From Ceratotherium simum simum (lineage: Eukaryota; Chordata; Mammalia; Perissodactyla; Rhinocerotidae): 64,000 nt of DNA. The notes beneath the pieces are model-generated. The model worked only from the letters and a program-made list of their open reading frames with translations, did no database searches and had not been told where the DNA came from. Numbering within the stretch: the stretch's first letter is position 1; the number at the start of each line of letters is the position of its first letter. Both the position numbers and the translations under genes were made by a program. The stretch covers positions 2,741,477-2,805,476 of the forward strand of contig NW_004454216.1 in the NCBI RefSeq assembly GCF_000283155.1, in the 5' to 3' direction. Shown here one piece after another: positions 1-16,768 of the stretch.

Positions 1-262
1 GCTAGAAATTGGGAACGGCCTCGGCGTACAGTCAGCAGGTAATGGGGACCTTGGTCCTACAAACACAAGGAACTGAATTCTGCCAATCCCAATGAGTAGG
101 AAATGGATTCTCCCCTTAGAGCCTCCAGAAAGGAACACAGCCTGCCAACATCTTGATTTTAGTATACAGAGATCTGTACTAGACTTCTGACCTACAGAAC
201 TATAAGAAATTTGTGTTGATTTAAGCAACTAAGTTTATAATAGTTTGTTACAACATCAAGGA
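1..262 (+). repeat. 3' part of a MaLR-type LTR, cut by the window edge
   Basis: The text shows the usual end of an ERVL-MaLR solo LTR: a 'cctccagaa ggaac' block, 'ttctgacct', an AATAA-like stretch, then 'gtttgttaca ... aaactaataca'. The same 3' end occurs at 43445-43893 and 61849-62334. The 5' part lies outside the window. Family-level identification is from memory; no subfamily is claimed. Confidence 0.7.
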
Positions 263-269
263 AAACTAA

Positions 270-830
270 TACAACACTATACACGAAAATTAACTACACA
301 TGGATCAGAGACCTTAATTGTAAAGTGAAGATGATAAATCTCCTAGAAGACAACATAGGAGAAGATCTTTGCTACTTGGGTTAGGTAAAGATTTCTTAGG
401 TAGGACTCAAAAAGCACAAACTCTAAAGGGAAAGGTGAATGAATCATATTTTATCAAAACCAAAAATGTGTGCTGTTTGAAAGACATTGTAAAGAAAAAT
501 CAAAGGAAAGCTAGGCAATGGAGAAAAATATTTGCAACACATTTATCTGATAAAAGACTAGTATAACCAGAATATACAAAAAACGATTACAGCTCAACAA
601 TAAGAAAACAAAAACCTAGTTTAAAAATGGTTGGAAGATTTGAACAAACACTTCACAAAAGGAGATATATTAATGGCCAATAAGTATGTGAAAAGCTGTT
701 CAACGTTTCTGTTCATCAGGGAAATGCAAATTAAAACTACAATAAGATATTACTACACAACCACTAGAATGGCTAAAATTTAAAAGATTGACAAGTCAAG
801 ATGCGGTGAAAAAAAATTTCTGCTTTCAGA
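270..830 (+). repeat. L1 fragment, 3' part of ORF2
   Basis: Broken-frame sequence resembles the end of L1 ORF2. It contains 'atttgcaacacatttatctgataaa', the 'tttaaaaatgg ... gaagatttgaacaaacacttcac' block and 'atggccaataagtatgtgaaaa'. Stops and frameshifts rule out a functional ORF. Divergence suggests an old copy. Confidence 0.7.
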
Positions 831-1499
831 TTTGGGGCAGGAAAAGTATAAGTTGTTTCTGGAACATCTTGTTATAGCACAAAGTAATGAAGTGATTAAA
901 GATTACGAGGAGTGTTAAAAGTGCTAGGAGTCATCCTAAAAAAGTTCCCATTGGCCTCAAACAGGAAGATTTGAGCATCAACAAGAATAATAACTGCAAG
1001 GGATGAAATGCATGAAATACATTTAAATCTATGAGTTGGTAATAATACTAAAAAGATTGATTACCTTTAGACAATTCTATGAAAAATTTTTATTCTGAAA
1101 ACTGGTAAATAAAGAGGAAGAGTTAACATTTATCCTGTTTTCCTATGTAATCTGTGCCTTAGGGTAACCAAATAGTTGATGGGATGTTTTATGGCTAATA
1201 AATACAAAAAGAGTGATAAAATTAGAATGTCACCACTTTGCAACCCCTAATGAACGAATGGGTCAGGTAATGATCATCAATAACTGCTTACAGTTAGCAC
1301 AAAAGATCGTCAGAGGTTGGATCATTATGCACCATCTGATGGAGATAGGCCAGAGCACCTATGAAGTAGTCTATCCAAGACAAAAAATTGAACCTGAATT
1401 TAAAGAAACCACTAGATATGACTATAACTAGCAATTACAGAAAATATGTGGTTCAGAAGAACATATTACATTACATCATTGGAAAGCAATCAGCAAAAC
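831..1499. other. AT-rich stretch, nothing recognised
   Basis: No exon, RNA gene or clear repeat could be assigned. It may be diverged LINE material linking the fragments on either side. Short reading frames here lack codon bias or any recognisable similarity. Confidence 0.4.
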
Positions 1500-1985
1500 C
1501 CAGACTGGGAAACTCTTCAGGACAAATGACTTGGTTACTTCAATAAAAAATACTGTAAGAAATAAAGAGAGAGAGAGAAATGAAGGGGCGAATCTTTACA
1601 TTATAGATCTTATTTTGATTCCAGTTAAAACTACAAAAAGTAGACAATTGGTGAAATACTAACACTGACTTGTTACTTGATATTAAGAGATCACTGAGAA
1701 TATTTTAGGTGATAATAGTATTGTGGTTAGATTTTTTAAAAGTTCTTATCTTTTAGATATGCATACTGAAATATTTACAAATGGAATTATATTATGACTG
1801 GGATTTGCTTCAAGATAGTCTTGGGAGAAGGAAAGTGGGTAAGGTATATATCAAGTTAAGATAGGCTATGTAGTGATAGATATTTAATAGGATAATGAGC
1901 ACTCAGAGGTTAAATATAATATTCTCCATTTTTGCATGTTTGAAATGTTCTATAATTGAAAAACATTTAAAAATAAATAACAAAA
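1500..1985 (+). repeat. L1M-like 3' UTR fragment
   Basis: The series 'agagatcactgagaatattttaggtg', 'gggatttgcttcaagatag' and 'tgtttgaaatgttctataattga', ending in A-rich sequence at 1965-1985, resembles a middle-age L1M 3' UTR. It is non-coding and old. Subfamily is not assigned. Confidence 0.45.
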
Positions 1986-1999
1986 AGGAACCCCCAGCA

Positions 2000-2750
2000 A
2001 ATATTCTGTTCCCTGAATATTTTTCAAAACAGATGAAAAGCATAAAAATACAAAGATTTGGAGTTTCTGTTTCTTCTAACAGTGACCGTATTATTCTCTT
2101 GTCTGAAACAACTCAAAAACAGACAACATATAAGGAACAACTGTCTGCAAGACAGTGGATATCAGGCAACAAAGGGCAGTGCTCTCTGGGAGACAGGAAA
2201 GAAATGAAGGGAGCCTGATGATCGCCCCAGCTTATTCTCTTCAGAATATTTCCTGGCCTCGGTGTAGAGAAAGAGAACCCCGGAGGAACCTTGCAGACCT
2301 CTAAGCCAAGGAGATGGACCTGAGATCCTGGGGAAACCAAGGCAGCTGTAGTTCACAGGCAGAGTGCTGGAGAGGAGAGAACTGCACAGAAAGAACTCTG
2401 GAAATCTACGGTAGGTGCCCTTCAAGTAATCCCCTGCGTATATATCAGTGCATGCGTGTGGGAAACTACCTGAGGCCATGCAATGAACCAAGCTAGGCAT
2501 GGTGCCTATTACTGCCAGTCAGACTGGAAAACCTCACTGATCCTGGGTGTTGGGGAAAGTACTCAAAGGGTCTTGCCTCAGTAGTGGGGAATAATTAATC
2601 CTAGACTGAACACTGCTCCGCTCCACTCTAAAATAATCTCAAAAGCAAAATCTGAAAGAATCACTGTCTCCAAATAAATTAGCTGGGTCCCCAAATAAAG
2701 CATAAGAATATTTACAAGAATACAAAAAAATCCAGCACCTACCAAGATAA
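2000..2750 (+). repeat. probable L1 5'/ORF1-region remnant
   Basis: A comparatively GC-richer block with frequent purine runs precedes more obvious L1 sequence in the same orientation. Its order suggests a degraded L1 5' UTR or ORF1 region. Short ORFs on both strands overlap and none looks like a real gene. This is mostly inference from position. Confidence 0.3.
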
Positions 2751-2859
2751 AATTTATAATATCTTACACCAATAAAAAATTACCAGGCATACACCTAAAA
2801 CTAATACAAGGTTATAAGTCACTTATATCTCAATTAAAAAATATTACCAGGTATATAAA

Positions 2860-3950
2860 GAAGCAAGAAAATTAAAACAGTCCTTATAACTGTATTCTCT
2901 GTGTTCAAAAAGTAAAGTAGAGATATCAACACTCTAGAAAAGACACAAACTAAACTTCTAGGGATGAAAACTACAAAAATTATAATGTATGCAATGAAAA
3001 ATACACTGGTACTTTATTGTTAATGGTACCTATGCAGAAGAATGATAAATAATGCAGAAAAAAAGATTAGTAAACTTGAAGGCATAGCAATAGAAAGTAT
3101 CCAAAATGATATATAGATTGGAAAAAAAGAATTTTAAAAAATGAACAGAACATCAATGAGTTGTGAGACAAATTTGAGTGGCCAAGTATATATGTAATTG
3201 GAGTTCCCAGAGGAGAGGGCTGGGACAGAAAAGTGTTTGGAGAAATAATGGCTGACAAATTTCCCAATATGATGAAAACTATAAGCCCACATTTCCTAGA
3301 TGTTCAAAGCACCACAGCACAAGAAACATGAAGAAAACTACAACAATGCCACTTTAGGTGGGAGTATAAACAGGTCCAAGTACTTTGGAAAAATTTTTGG
3401 CAGCCGTCTTTTAAAGCTGGACTTATGTCAATACCCTATGACTTAGCAATTCCATTTCTAGGTACGAACCCAGTAGAAATGCATGCACACGTGCACCAAG
3501 AGAAAAGCACATGAATGTTCACTGCAGCAATATTTATAACGACCCAAAACTGGAAACAACCAAATGTCTGACTTGGAATAGAGAATACAGAGAAGAAAAG
3601 GAATGAATAATATGCACGAGATGAATGAATCTCAAACATACTGTTGATCAAAAGGAGCCAGGCCCAAATAGTACTGATTCAGTACTAAATAGTATCTGAT
3701 TCTATTTATATAAAATCTAAAAAAGTCAAACTAATCTAGACATCAGAATAGTGGCTATTTTGTGGAAGAGAAAGGGTAGTGATTGGAAACAGGAACTATG
3801 TGCAGCTGGTAACATCCTATCTCTTGACTTGACTGATGCTTTCACGGGTCTATTCAATTAGTGAAAACTAGTCAAGTTGTACAGTTTTGATCTGTGTAAT
3901 TTTCTGTATGCTTGAAAAGTTTTTAAAATGAACAATAAATATATTTCACC
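2860..3950 (+). repeat. L1 3' end
   Basis: ORF2-end text ('gacttagcaattccatttctagg', 'aatatttataacgacccaaaactgg') is followed by an L1 3' UTR ending near 3945 with 'tttaaaatgaacaataaa'. The frame is destroyed. Confidence 0.65.
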
Positions 3951-4214
3951 ACATTACCAGAATAAGGGAGAAAAATCATATAATCCTCCCAATAGATATA
4001 GAAAAATAATTTCATAAAATTTAATGATTCATGATAAAAACCCTCAGAAAGCAGACTAGAAGGGAACTTTAATATGACTAATAGTTTCCAGAAAACATAA
4101 CAAACATCCTACTTAATGGTTAAATAGGGAGAAAAATTTTTTTAAAGATTAAGAGCAAGCAAGGTGAACCACTGTAGCTACTTCTATTCAACATTCTTTC
4201 TATTGGAGATCCCT

Positions 4215-4735
4215 ACCCAGTGTACCATATCAGTCAGTGTCCCAACAGGAAACAGACGCACATTCAAAATAGAAGAATTCAATGAGGGTTTATTCAAAAG
4301 GAGGCTATTTAAAAAGAATTAGGCATAGGGGAGTCACAGGAGACAATGCAACAATCCAAAGATAGTAAAAGTTGAACTAACCTTAGGACTGAAGGTCGAG
4401 AGGAGGGAACGTTATGGAATTCAGAAGCAAAGAGTCAAGTAAAGCAAGACGCTTTGAGAAGAGGAGTGACTTCCAGACAATCCTTCAAGACAGAAGGATT
4501 ATAAGGGAAAAGGACAGGGAAATAAACCTGACCTCACCCTTGTTCCTCCTTCTAGCCCTCCTGCAGGGTTTCCTATTGGCTTAACCCAACTGGAAGTCAG
4601 AAGGAATGAGAGCCTATTGATCTAGTCCACACACATTAGCTTCTTTGTAGGGTAGAGAAGAGAGGAATGTGGATCTGAAGGGGCAAAGAAAAGATATACA
4701 ATACGTGGAATAAGACAAGGGGGAAGAAAAGGATA
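4215..4735. repeat. unclassified interspersed insertion within L1
   Basis: L1 ORF2-like sequence on both sides is interrupted by unrelated text starting 'gtaccatatcagtcagtgtcccaaca' and ending near 'gggaagaaaaggataagg'. The central 'cctcctgcagggtttcctattggctt' block feels like a dispersed mammalian repeat, but I cannot name the family. Boundaries are uncertain by 10-20 bp. Confidence 0.4.
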
Positions 4736-5138
4736 AGGATTGGAAAGGTCAAATAAAACTGTCACTACTTGCAAATGATATGATTGCATATGTAGTAACA
4801 CCCAAAGTATCTACAAATACATGATTAGAATTAATAAGTTGAGTTTAGTAATGTTGCTGGATATGAGATGAATAAAAATTAGCTCTATTTCTATATGCCC
4901 GCAAATAGAACCTGAAATTTTAAGTTTATATTTACAATGGCATCAAAATTATAAAATACCTAGGAATAACTCTATCAAAAGATATGTAAAACCTTTATGC
5001 AAATATAACTGTACTGGGAGAAATTAAAGACCTAGGTAAATGGTGAGGATAAAGGATTAGAAATACTCATTATTTTAAGCTGTCACTTCTCCCCAAATTG
5101 ATCTACAGATTCAATGCAATCTCAATAAAAATCCCATC

Positions 5139-5141
5139 AGT

Positions 5142-5179
<38 letters not shown>
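5139..5179. repeat. (GT)n microsatellite
   Basis: About twenty GT units with one early TTG interruption sit inside L1 ORF2-derived sequence. Likely length-polymorphic. Confidence 0.9.
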
Positions 5180-5180
<1 letters not shown>

Positions 5181-6493
5181 TGCATAATTTGACAAATAAA
5201 TTCTAAATACTGTATGGAAATGCCCAGAACTAAGAACATCCAAGATATTTTTAAAGGAGAATAAAATATGAGGACTTGATCTGATAGATATTAAGACTTA
5301 TTGTAAGGCATACTAATTAAGACAGTCTGTATTGGAGCTAGGATAGACAAATATACTACAGGAATCAAACAGGGCAGTGTGGAAGGTACAGTCTTTCTAC
5401 GTAAGGTGCTTGGTCAATTGGAAGAAAATGAAACTTGACCCCACCTCACACCCTACACAAAATCAATTCCAGATTGATTGGATATAAATAGAAAAGACAA
5501 CAAACAAAATTAAACAATAAAAGAAAAAACCCCCCAGACAAACTTCTACTAGATAATACAGTGGACTGTGGTCAGGAGCTTGGGCTAAGGAGAGACTTTT
5601 AAAATAAGACACCAGAAGTACTAACCATAAAGAAAAAGATCGTTAAATTTGGCTATATCAAAATTAAGAATTTTTGTTCATCAAAAGATATCTTGAAGAG
5701 ATAAAAAGGGAAGGCAGAGGGCAAGAGAAGATACCTGCAACAAACACAGTCAACAACTCCTAACCAGAATATATAGAAAACTGTTACAAATGAATTAAAA
5801 AAAGACAAACAACACAATAGAAAAAGAAGTATTTCCAAATGGTGAAAGTCAAATGAAAAGGTATGCAACTGCCTTAGTAATCACGAAAAAGGAAATTGAA
5901 GCTGCAATGATTTATTACTATTGACCCATCAAAATGGCTAATGCTAGAAGGACGGATAATACTAAGTGTTGGATGTAAGTGGTAAGGATGTCAAACAACT
6001 GGAACTTGAACACACACTGCTGCTGGGAGTGCCAATTGGTACAATCACTTTGGAAAATTGAAATAATCTATTAGAGCTGAGCAAACACATACCTTATGAC
6101 TCAGCAATCACTCTCTGGGTATGTACTCAAGAGAAATGATATGTGTACCAAGAGACCTGTACACGAAGGTTCATAGGGAAAATTTTTGTACGAGCTCCAA
6201 GCCAGAAATAACCTGAATGTCCATATCCATCATGGAATGGATGAGTTGTGGCCTTTCACAAAATGAATACAACACAGCAATGAAAATGAACTACAGCCAC
6301 ACATAACAGGATTAATCTCACAGAAATCATTTTGAGCAAAAGAAACCAGATACAAGTGATATCTACTATATGGTTCCCTTTATATAAAGTTGAAAAAGCT
6401 AACAAACCCAAACAAAAGTGTTTCATGATTCATGTTTAGTGGTAAAATTATACAGAAAAAATGACAAAGTCATTATCATACAAGTCAGAATTA

Positions 6494-10690
<4,197 letters not shown>

Positions 10691-10720
10691 CCGCTCTTCT
10701 AATCAACAGAATGTTAGTTA

Positions 10721-11404
10721 GCCGATGATCGCGCGTCCAACCACACGAGGGCAGCCTGCCTGAACAGAGGTTCCTGTTGCCATCAAATCAGATCTCCGCC
10801 TCGTCGGCTGCTGACTTTTGTCTAATGACAGCTGTGCTGGGCACTGTGCTAGTAAATGGTCCTGCTAAATGTTATTCTTCTTTAGACCCTAATCGGTATT
10901 GTGGTGTGATTTTTATTTTAATTTTTTTTAAACTATTTTTTTTAATCCTGCCTTTACAAACAGTGCCAATGTTGTTTTCAGTGGTACCAGGGAGAGTTTA
11001 GTCCTCCTAACACTCATGTTACCAAAGTCATACGGATCTTTCCTCCCAATAAAAGAGTGTAGAGTTTTGTCTCCTCTCCACCCTCCACCCCCCACCCCCA
11101 CTCCACCCCTTGGCGGTTCATTGCTGCGGGAGCATCCTATTCTTTGTCTCAAGGGACGGATGAGCAGCTGTTTTCCATCCTCTCCAGGAAGGGCTGTCCT
11201 GGCTGTGGAAACTCAAGCCCCAAGGTGTTTTCTTGTTGAATTAGATATATAAGGCTGGAGAGGGCTAGAGGGAGGAGAGGAGATGCAGTGAGGATGGGTT
11301 CTAAAATCACACCATCCAATGGTTTTTATAGCAGAAGGGAAGGGGAGGGTTAGGAACCAGACTTGGGAGCAGAAAGGAGAATCTAGGTACACTGAAGCAA
11401 AATC
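10721..11404. other. promoter-proximal sequence without a recognised gene
   Basis: GC falls after 10720. A T-rich run lies at 10908-10945 and a C-rich run at 11074-11110. No coding similarity was found. Assumed to be the start of the first IGSF11 intron. Confidence 0.45.
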
Positions 11405-11470
11405 ATGCAGCAGTACCTAGAACATAGTAGGTGCTCAAGACGTGTTTGTTGAATATAAATATATGAATGA
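11405..11470 (+). repeat. L2/MIR-type 3' end fragment
   Basis: 'cctagaacatagtaggtgctcaagacgtgtttgttgaat' is the familiar 3' end of an ancient L2- or MIR-class element ending in a '...TTGAATGAATGA'-like tail. Confidence 0.55.
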
Positions 11471-11845
11471 TCTGCCTTATTTATTTCAAAATGTGTAGAG
11501 CAAATGGACACTGTTTTTGGAGTAAAATAGGTGATAGTCTGTGGTTTGCAACTTCAAAGGGCATTGGTTTTTTAGATTATAAATTAAATGTAATCATTGT
11601 AGAAAAGTAAGAAAAACAAGCATGAAGAAAAAAATTCCCCAAACACTTGAGTTGTAACTTTCATTAACATTTGGATGTATATCCTTCTAGAATTTTCCCC
11701 ATGCAAATCTACACATCTAACGTCTATAGGTATGTGTATATTTTACAAAATGGAATCAAAAAGTGCAGCTGTTCTATAAACTGATTTTCATTTAACACTG
11801 TGGTATAAATGTTTTTCCTTGTCAATAAATGTAATCTAAATTAAA

Positions 11846-12035
11846 GAACCCTGGCTTTTAGAGTCAGACCAAATTTGTTCTAATTCTATATCTGCCACTT
11901 ACTAAATTGCTGAGCTTGAGTGAATCTCATTATTTCTCTGAACCTCAATTTTCTCATCTGCAGAGGAAAATGGGAATAACATAATAGCTCTCAGAGTTCT
12001 TGTGACAACTAAATGAGATATATATAATTAGCTCA
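11846..12035 (+). repeat. MIR SINE
   Basis: The order 'cctggcttttagagtcagac', 'tgccacttactaaattgctgagc', 'tctctgaacctcaattttctcatctgcag', 'aaatgggaataa' and 'tgacaactaaatgaga' matches the MIR core and 3' part in the forward direction. Confidence 0.8.
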
Positions 12036-12243
12036 TATGTGTGTCAAAAGAGTAGCTATTTCAAAATTTATATGTAATCTGTTATATGAATTTATTTTGT
12101 TGCTTTAACAGTGCTGCATTGACCATCATTGTACAAACATTTTATAAGCTTGTCATATTTTTTTTTCCTTAAGAAAATTTTTAGTTGTGGAATTGCTTGG
12201 TTAAGGAAATGTGCTCATTTTGGTCTTTTGAAAGTATTATATT

Positions 12244-12449
12244 GGGGCCGGCCCCGTGGCTTGGTGGTTAAGTGAGCGCGCTCCACTGCTGGCGACCCAG
12301 GTTCGGATCCCGGGCTCGCACCGACGCGCTGCTTCTCCGGCCATGCTGAGGCCGCATCCCACATACAGCAACTAGAAGGATGTGCAGCTATGACATGCAA
12401 CTATCTACTGGGGCTTTGGGGAAAAAATAAATAAATAAAATCTTTAAAA
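12244..12449 (+). mobile_element. ERE SINE, forward, with target-site duplication
   Basis: This is a tRNA-derived equine SINE: it begins ggggccggccccgtggcttg, has a B-box-like GGTTCGGATCC near 12300, passes through 'ccatgctgaggc ... cccacatacagcaactagaagg', and ends in an (AAAT)n-like A-rich tail. It is flanked by gaaagtattatatt at 12230-12243 and 12450-12463. It is the first of two insertions at this site. Confidence 0.92.
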
Positions 12450-12464
12450 GAAAGTATTATATTT

Positions 12465-12770
12465 ATTTATTTATTTATTTTTTGTGAGGAAGATCAGCCC
12501 TGAGCTAACATCCATGCCAATCCTCCTCTTTTTGCTGAGGAAGACTGGCTCTGAGCTAACATATATTGCCAATCCTCCTCCTTTTTTTTTTTCCCCCAAA
12601 GCCCCAGTAGATAGTTGTATGTCATAGCTGCATATCCTTCTAGTTGCTGTATGTGGGACGCAGCCTCAGCATGGCCGGAGAAGGGGTGCATCGGTGCGCG
12701 CCTGGGATCCGAACCCAGGCCGCCAGCAGCAGAGCGCGCGCACTTAACCGCTAAGCCACCAGGCCGGCCT
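12465..12770 (-). mobile_element. ERE SINE, reverse, long form, at the same target site
   Basis: In reverse orientation it begins with a (TTTA)n tail, has two tandem copies of a 'gaggaaga(t/c)...ctgagctaacat' block, then the B-box complement and gccggcct head. The flanking sequence gaaagtattatattt appears on its left (12450-12464) and right (12771-12785). With the preceding ERE it makes a tail-to-tail inverted pair. Confidence 0.92.
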
Positions 12771-12785
12771 GAAAGTATTATATTT

Positions 12786-15105
12786 AAAAATGCCCTTCAG
12801 AAAAGCTGAGCTAATCTATAGCTCCACCAGTAATATATGAGAATACTATTTCCCTATACCAACACCAATTCTGTATATATTTTTTATTTTTGCCTATCTA
12901 ATAAGTGAAAAATAGTATCTTGTTTTAATTTGTACTCTTTTTTATATGTTTAATGGCTATTTTTATTTCTTTTTTTGTAAATGTCCTAGTCATGCACTTG
13001 TCTTTTCCTTATTGATTTGTAAGACGTTCTTCTGTATAAAAAATTTAATTCTTTGTTATATAAGTTGCAAATAAATTTTCCTGGCTTGTTTGCCATGTAG
13101 AAGTTTTATATTTTTTATTTCTGTGAATTTAAATTCACTTTTCTCTTTGCAGTTTTTATCTTTGGGGTCATGCTTAAGAAGACCTTCTCTATCTCTTTAA
13201 GATTATATAAATGTTCCCTACCCATATATTTTTTTAGTACTTTTCAGTATGTGTGTATTTCTTTTTTTCTTACAGAGAGTTAAAACTTAAGTGTGCAGCT
13301 TTATGAATTTTTCCATATGTATACATGTATGTATACACCATCCAGATCAAGATATAGAATGTTTCCAATACTCCAGCAGGTTCCCCCATGTTTCCACCCA
13401 ATGAATCGTCCTCCCAAAATTAAGTACTGTTCTGATCTCTGTCTCGATAGCTTAGATTTTCTGGCTTTTGAACATCACATAATATGACTCTTGTTTTGGC
13501 CTCTTTTACTCAACATTATGTCTGTGAAACTCATCTATATTCTTACATGTAGCAGTAGATAATTATTTTCCACTGCTATGCAGTATTCTGTTGTATTATA
13601 CCACTAACTATTTTTAATTCTGATCTTGATTGACATTGGATTGTTTACAACCTGGAACTATTAAGTACTTTCTTGTACATGTCTTTTGGTGGCCATAAGT
13701 GCTCATTTATCTTGGGATACACCAGATTGTGGGATTCTTGGATTATAGGATAGGCTCATGTTTGGCTTTAGTAAATACTGCTGTTACCGAGCAATGGGCT
13801 CGCTCTGCTCAACACCATCTGAGCCAATCAATCACAACAAGTTAGGTATCGAGAAAGGAAGTTTTAATTTGATTATCCAGCATAATAGGGAAAAGGGTAG
13901 ATGTCTCAAAAAAACCATCTTCAAGGATTACAGAATCTTGAGGCAGTTATATAGGGAAAATGGGCAGCAAGGAGGGGGTCCAGGGATGTTGGTCTGCAGG
14001 AATGACGGGCTCCAGGCATCACATTGTCCCATTCTTCTGTCAGCTGTGATGGATACCTTGTAGGTGTGTTTCCCACTTGTGGTCAGCTTGTTCCTGGAAA
14101 GAAACTCACAGAACAAAGTTTTAATTTATCAAGGTATTGGGGAATACATATGTAAGCAGAGGCCATAAATCAGGAGAGCATGTGAATTTTTTAGAGTACA
14201 TGCAGAGCAGCAAGTAGTCACACAGAGGAGGGGCTGGGGCCATTCAGCGTAACAAGATGGCCTCACTTATGCTCACTTACACTGCCAGAGAGTTTTCCAA
14301 AATGGTAGCACTGATTTACACTCTCACCAGCGATGTAAAAAAGAGTTCAAGTTGCTCTACATGCTTGCCTTTTACTGGTGGCTGTTCTGGTGTGTTGGTT
14401 CTCATTGGGGTTTTCATGTGTATATCTCCTATGACTAATGATGTTGAGCCCTTACAGACGCTTATTGGCCATTTGGATATCCTTTTTTATGAAGTGCCTG
14501 TTCACATCTTTTGCCCATTTTTGTATTGGATTGTCTTTTTCTTATTGATTTTCTTAATGATCCAAGGTCATTGATTTCTTTATGTAGCACACGTGTGTGT
14601 GTGTATTTTTTAAATCTTTAAACCTTTAATGTTTCTGCATTTTATTTTGGTATATGGTATGAGATAGGAATCTAACCTAATCTTATGTTTAAAACATTAG
14701 CTAGATATTCCAATGTCATTTTTTTTGAAAAAATAATTATTTATCCACCTACTTTAAATACTAGCTTTTCCATATACCACACTTGAATACATACTTGAGT
14801 CTATTTCTGAGCATTTTACTCCTGTTACATCAAGAAAAAATGATCTGTTCTGATGTTTCTACCATACTGTTTTTATTGTTGTACCTTAATATAATACACA
14901 TTAATATCTCATACCCTTTCATTAGTTTTCTTTAAAAATAATTTGTGACTACTTCATATATTTGTTCTTCCAAGTGAACTTTAGGATAATTTTGTCCAAT
15001 TCCAAAAATAGCATCCACAAAAAGCCTGTTGGATTTTGATTGGAATTGTTTAAATTTAAATATTTTTTGAGAAAAAACTTCCAGGCAGAAGATGTGTGAA
15101 TCTGG
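12786..15105 (-). repeat. antisense LINE (old L1) remnants
   Basis: Reverse-oriented L1 3' UTR and ORF2 text: 'atacaccatccagatcaagatatagaatgtttcc' and 'cctcccaaaattaagtactg' (3' UTR), then 'ttttccaaaatggtagcactgatttacactctcacc', 'gtgcctgttcacatcttttgcccattttt' and 'aaagcctgttggattttgattgg' (ORF2). Another repeat interrupts it at about 13790-14245. The 12786-13270 part is more diverged and less certain. Confidence 0.6.
13790..14245. repeat. unclassified insertion inside antisense L1
   Basis: L1 text ('ttagtaaatactgctgttac' / 'atggcctcacttatgc...ccaaaatgg') is split by about 450 bp of unrelated sequence. Its character ('ctgagccaatcaatcac', 'ttttaatttgattatccagc', 'ccaggcatcacattgtccc') suggests an LTR, but I cannot name it and saw no clear target-site duplication. 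Confidence 0.4.
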
Positions 15106-15131
15106 CTTGCTGATGCCATTTTATTGGCACC

Positions 15132-15514
15132 TATTATGGACTGAATTGTATTCCCCCAAAACTCACATGTTGAAGCCCTAATCCCCAATGTGATTATATT
15201 TGGAGCAGGGCCTTTAAAGAGGTAACTAAGGTTAAATAAGGTTATAAGGGTGGCCCTAATCCAATATGACTGGTGACCTTATAAGAAGAGGAAGGGATAC
15301 CAGGGAGGTGTTAGCACAGAGAAAAAGCCATGTGAGGACACAGCTAGAAGAGGGCCAACTGCAAGCCAAGGAGAGAGGCCTCAGGAGAAACCAAACCTGC
15401 TGACACCTTGATTTTGGACTTATAGTCTCCAGAACTGTGAGAAAATAAATTTCTGTTGTTTTAAGCCATCCAGTTTGTGGTATTTTTTTATGGCAGCTCT
15501 AGCAAACTAACACA
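15132..15514 (+). repeat. full-length MaLR solo LTR (MLT1/MST type)
   Basis: This is a complete LTR from 'tattatggactgaattgtattccccc' through 'aactcacatgttgaagccctaatcccc', 'ccttataagaagaggaa', 'gccatgtgaggacac' and 'cctccagaactgtgagaaaataaa' to 'agcaaactaacaca'. It contains an AATAAA signal. No internal retroviral region adjoins it. Confidence 0.85.
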
Positions 15515-15638
15515 GCTCCCATAACGTTTTTCTTTTTCTTTTTTTAACATTTGATGTTTAGTTGCTATTTTAATGTTATTGGAGAATAGGAAGGAATCTG
15601 ATAACTGAATACCTTTCAAATGAAGTAATGGTGTATTT

Positions 15639-15949
15639 GTTTATTTATTTATTTATTTTTTGTGAGGAAGATCAGCCCTGAGCTAACATCCATGCCAATC
15701 CTCCTCTTTTTGCTGAGGAAGACTGGCTCTGAGCTAACATATATTGCCAATCCTCCTCCTTTTTTTTTTTCCCCCAAAGCCCCAGTAGATAGTTGTATGT
15801 CATAGCTGCACATCCTTCTAGTTGCTGTATGTGGGACACGGCCTCAGCATGGCCGGAGAAGCGGTGCATCGGTGCGCGCCCAGGATCCGAACCCGGGCCG
15901 CCAGTAGCGGAGCGCGCACACTTAACCGCTAAGCCACGAGGCCGGCCCC
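15639..15949 (-). mobile_element. ERE SINE, reverse, long form
   Basis: Nearly identical to the copy at 12465-12770, including the duplicated 'ctgagctaacat' blocks. The flanking duplication tggtgtattt is at 15629-15638 and 15950-15959. Low divergence implies a recent insertion. Confidence 0.92.
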
Positions 15950-16768
15950 TGGTGTATTTTTTTGAGGTGAAATTCACATAACATAAAATTAACCACTTTA
16001 AAGTGTACAACTCAGTAGCATCTAGTACACTCACAATGTTGTGCGACCACCATGTCTATCAAGTTCCAAACATTTCATCACCTCCAAAGAGAACCTCGTA
16101 CCCATTAAGCAGTCACTCCTCATTACCCTCTCCCCACAATCCCTTGAAACCACAAATCTGCTTTCTTTTTTTATGGATTTATCTATAATGGATTTTTCAT
16201 TTAAATGGAATCATACAATATGTCGTCTTTTGTCACTGGATTTTTTTGCTTAGTATAATGTTTTTGAGGTACATCTATGTTGTAGCACGTATTAGTATTT
16301 TATTCACTTTTATAGCTGACTAATATTCCACTGTAATGTATATACCACGTTTTGTTTATCCATTCTTTTGTTGACAGACGTTTGTTTGTTTCACCTTTGT
16401 GCTATGAACATCAGTGTGCAAGTATTTGGGTTCTTGTTTTCAATTCTTTGCAGTATATTCAATTCTTTGACGTGAATTGCTGAATCATGGTAATTCAGTT
16501 TAACCTTTGAGGAACCGCCAGACTGTTTTCCACAGCAGCTGCACCATTTTATATTCCCACTGGCACTGTATAAGTGTGCCAATTTCTCTACACCCTTACC
16601 AACACATTATTTTTCATATTTGGATTATAGCCACGATACTGAATGTGAAGTCATATCTCTTTGTGATTTTGATTCCTTAATGGCTAAGGATGTTGAGCAT
16701 CTTTTTCTGTGCTTGTTGGTCATTTTTATAGTTTCTTTGGTGAAATGTCTATTCAAATCCTTGGCCTA

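Noticed and set aside
12290..12312. possible tRNA gene from the B-box GGTTCGGATCC
   Set aside because: It is the tRNA-derived promoter region of an ERE SINE. No cloverleaf or intact acceptor stem was seen.
15672..16034. 120-codon minus-strand frame, and similar frames at 12494-12691 and 21680-21910
   Set aside because: They are translations of ERE SINEs and recur wherever an ERE occurs.
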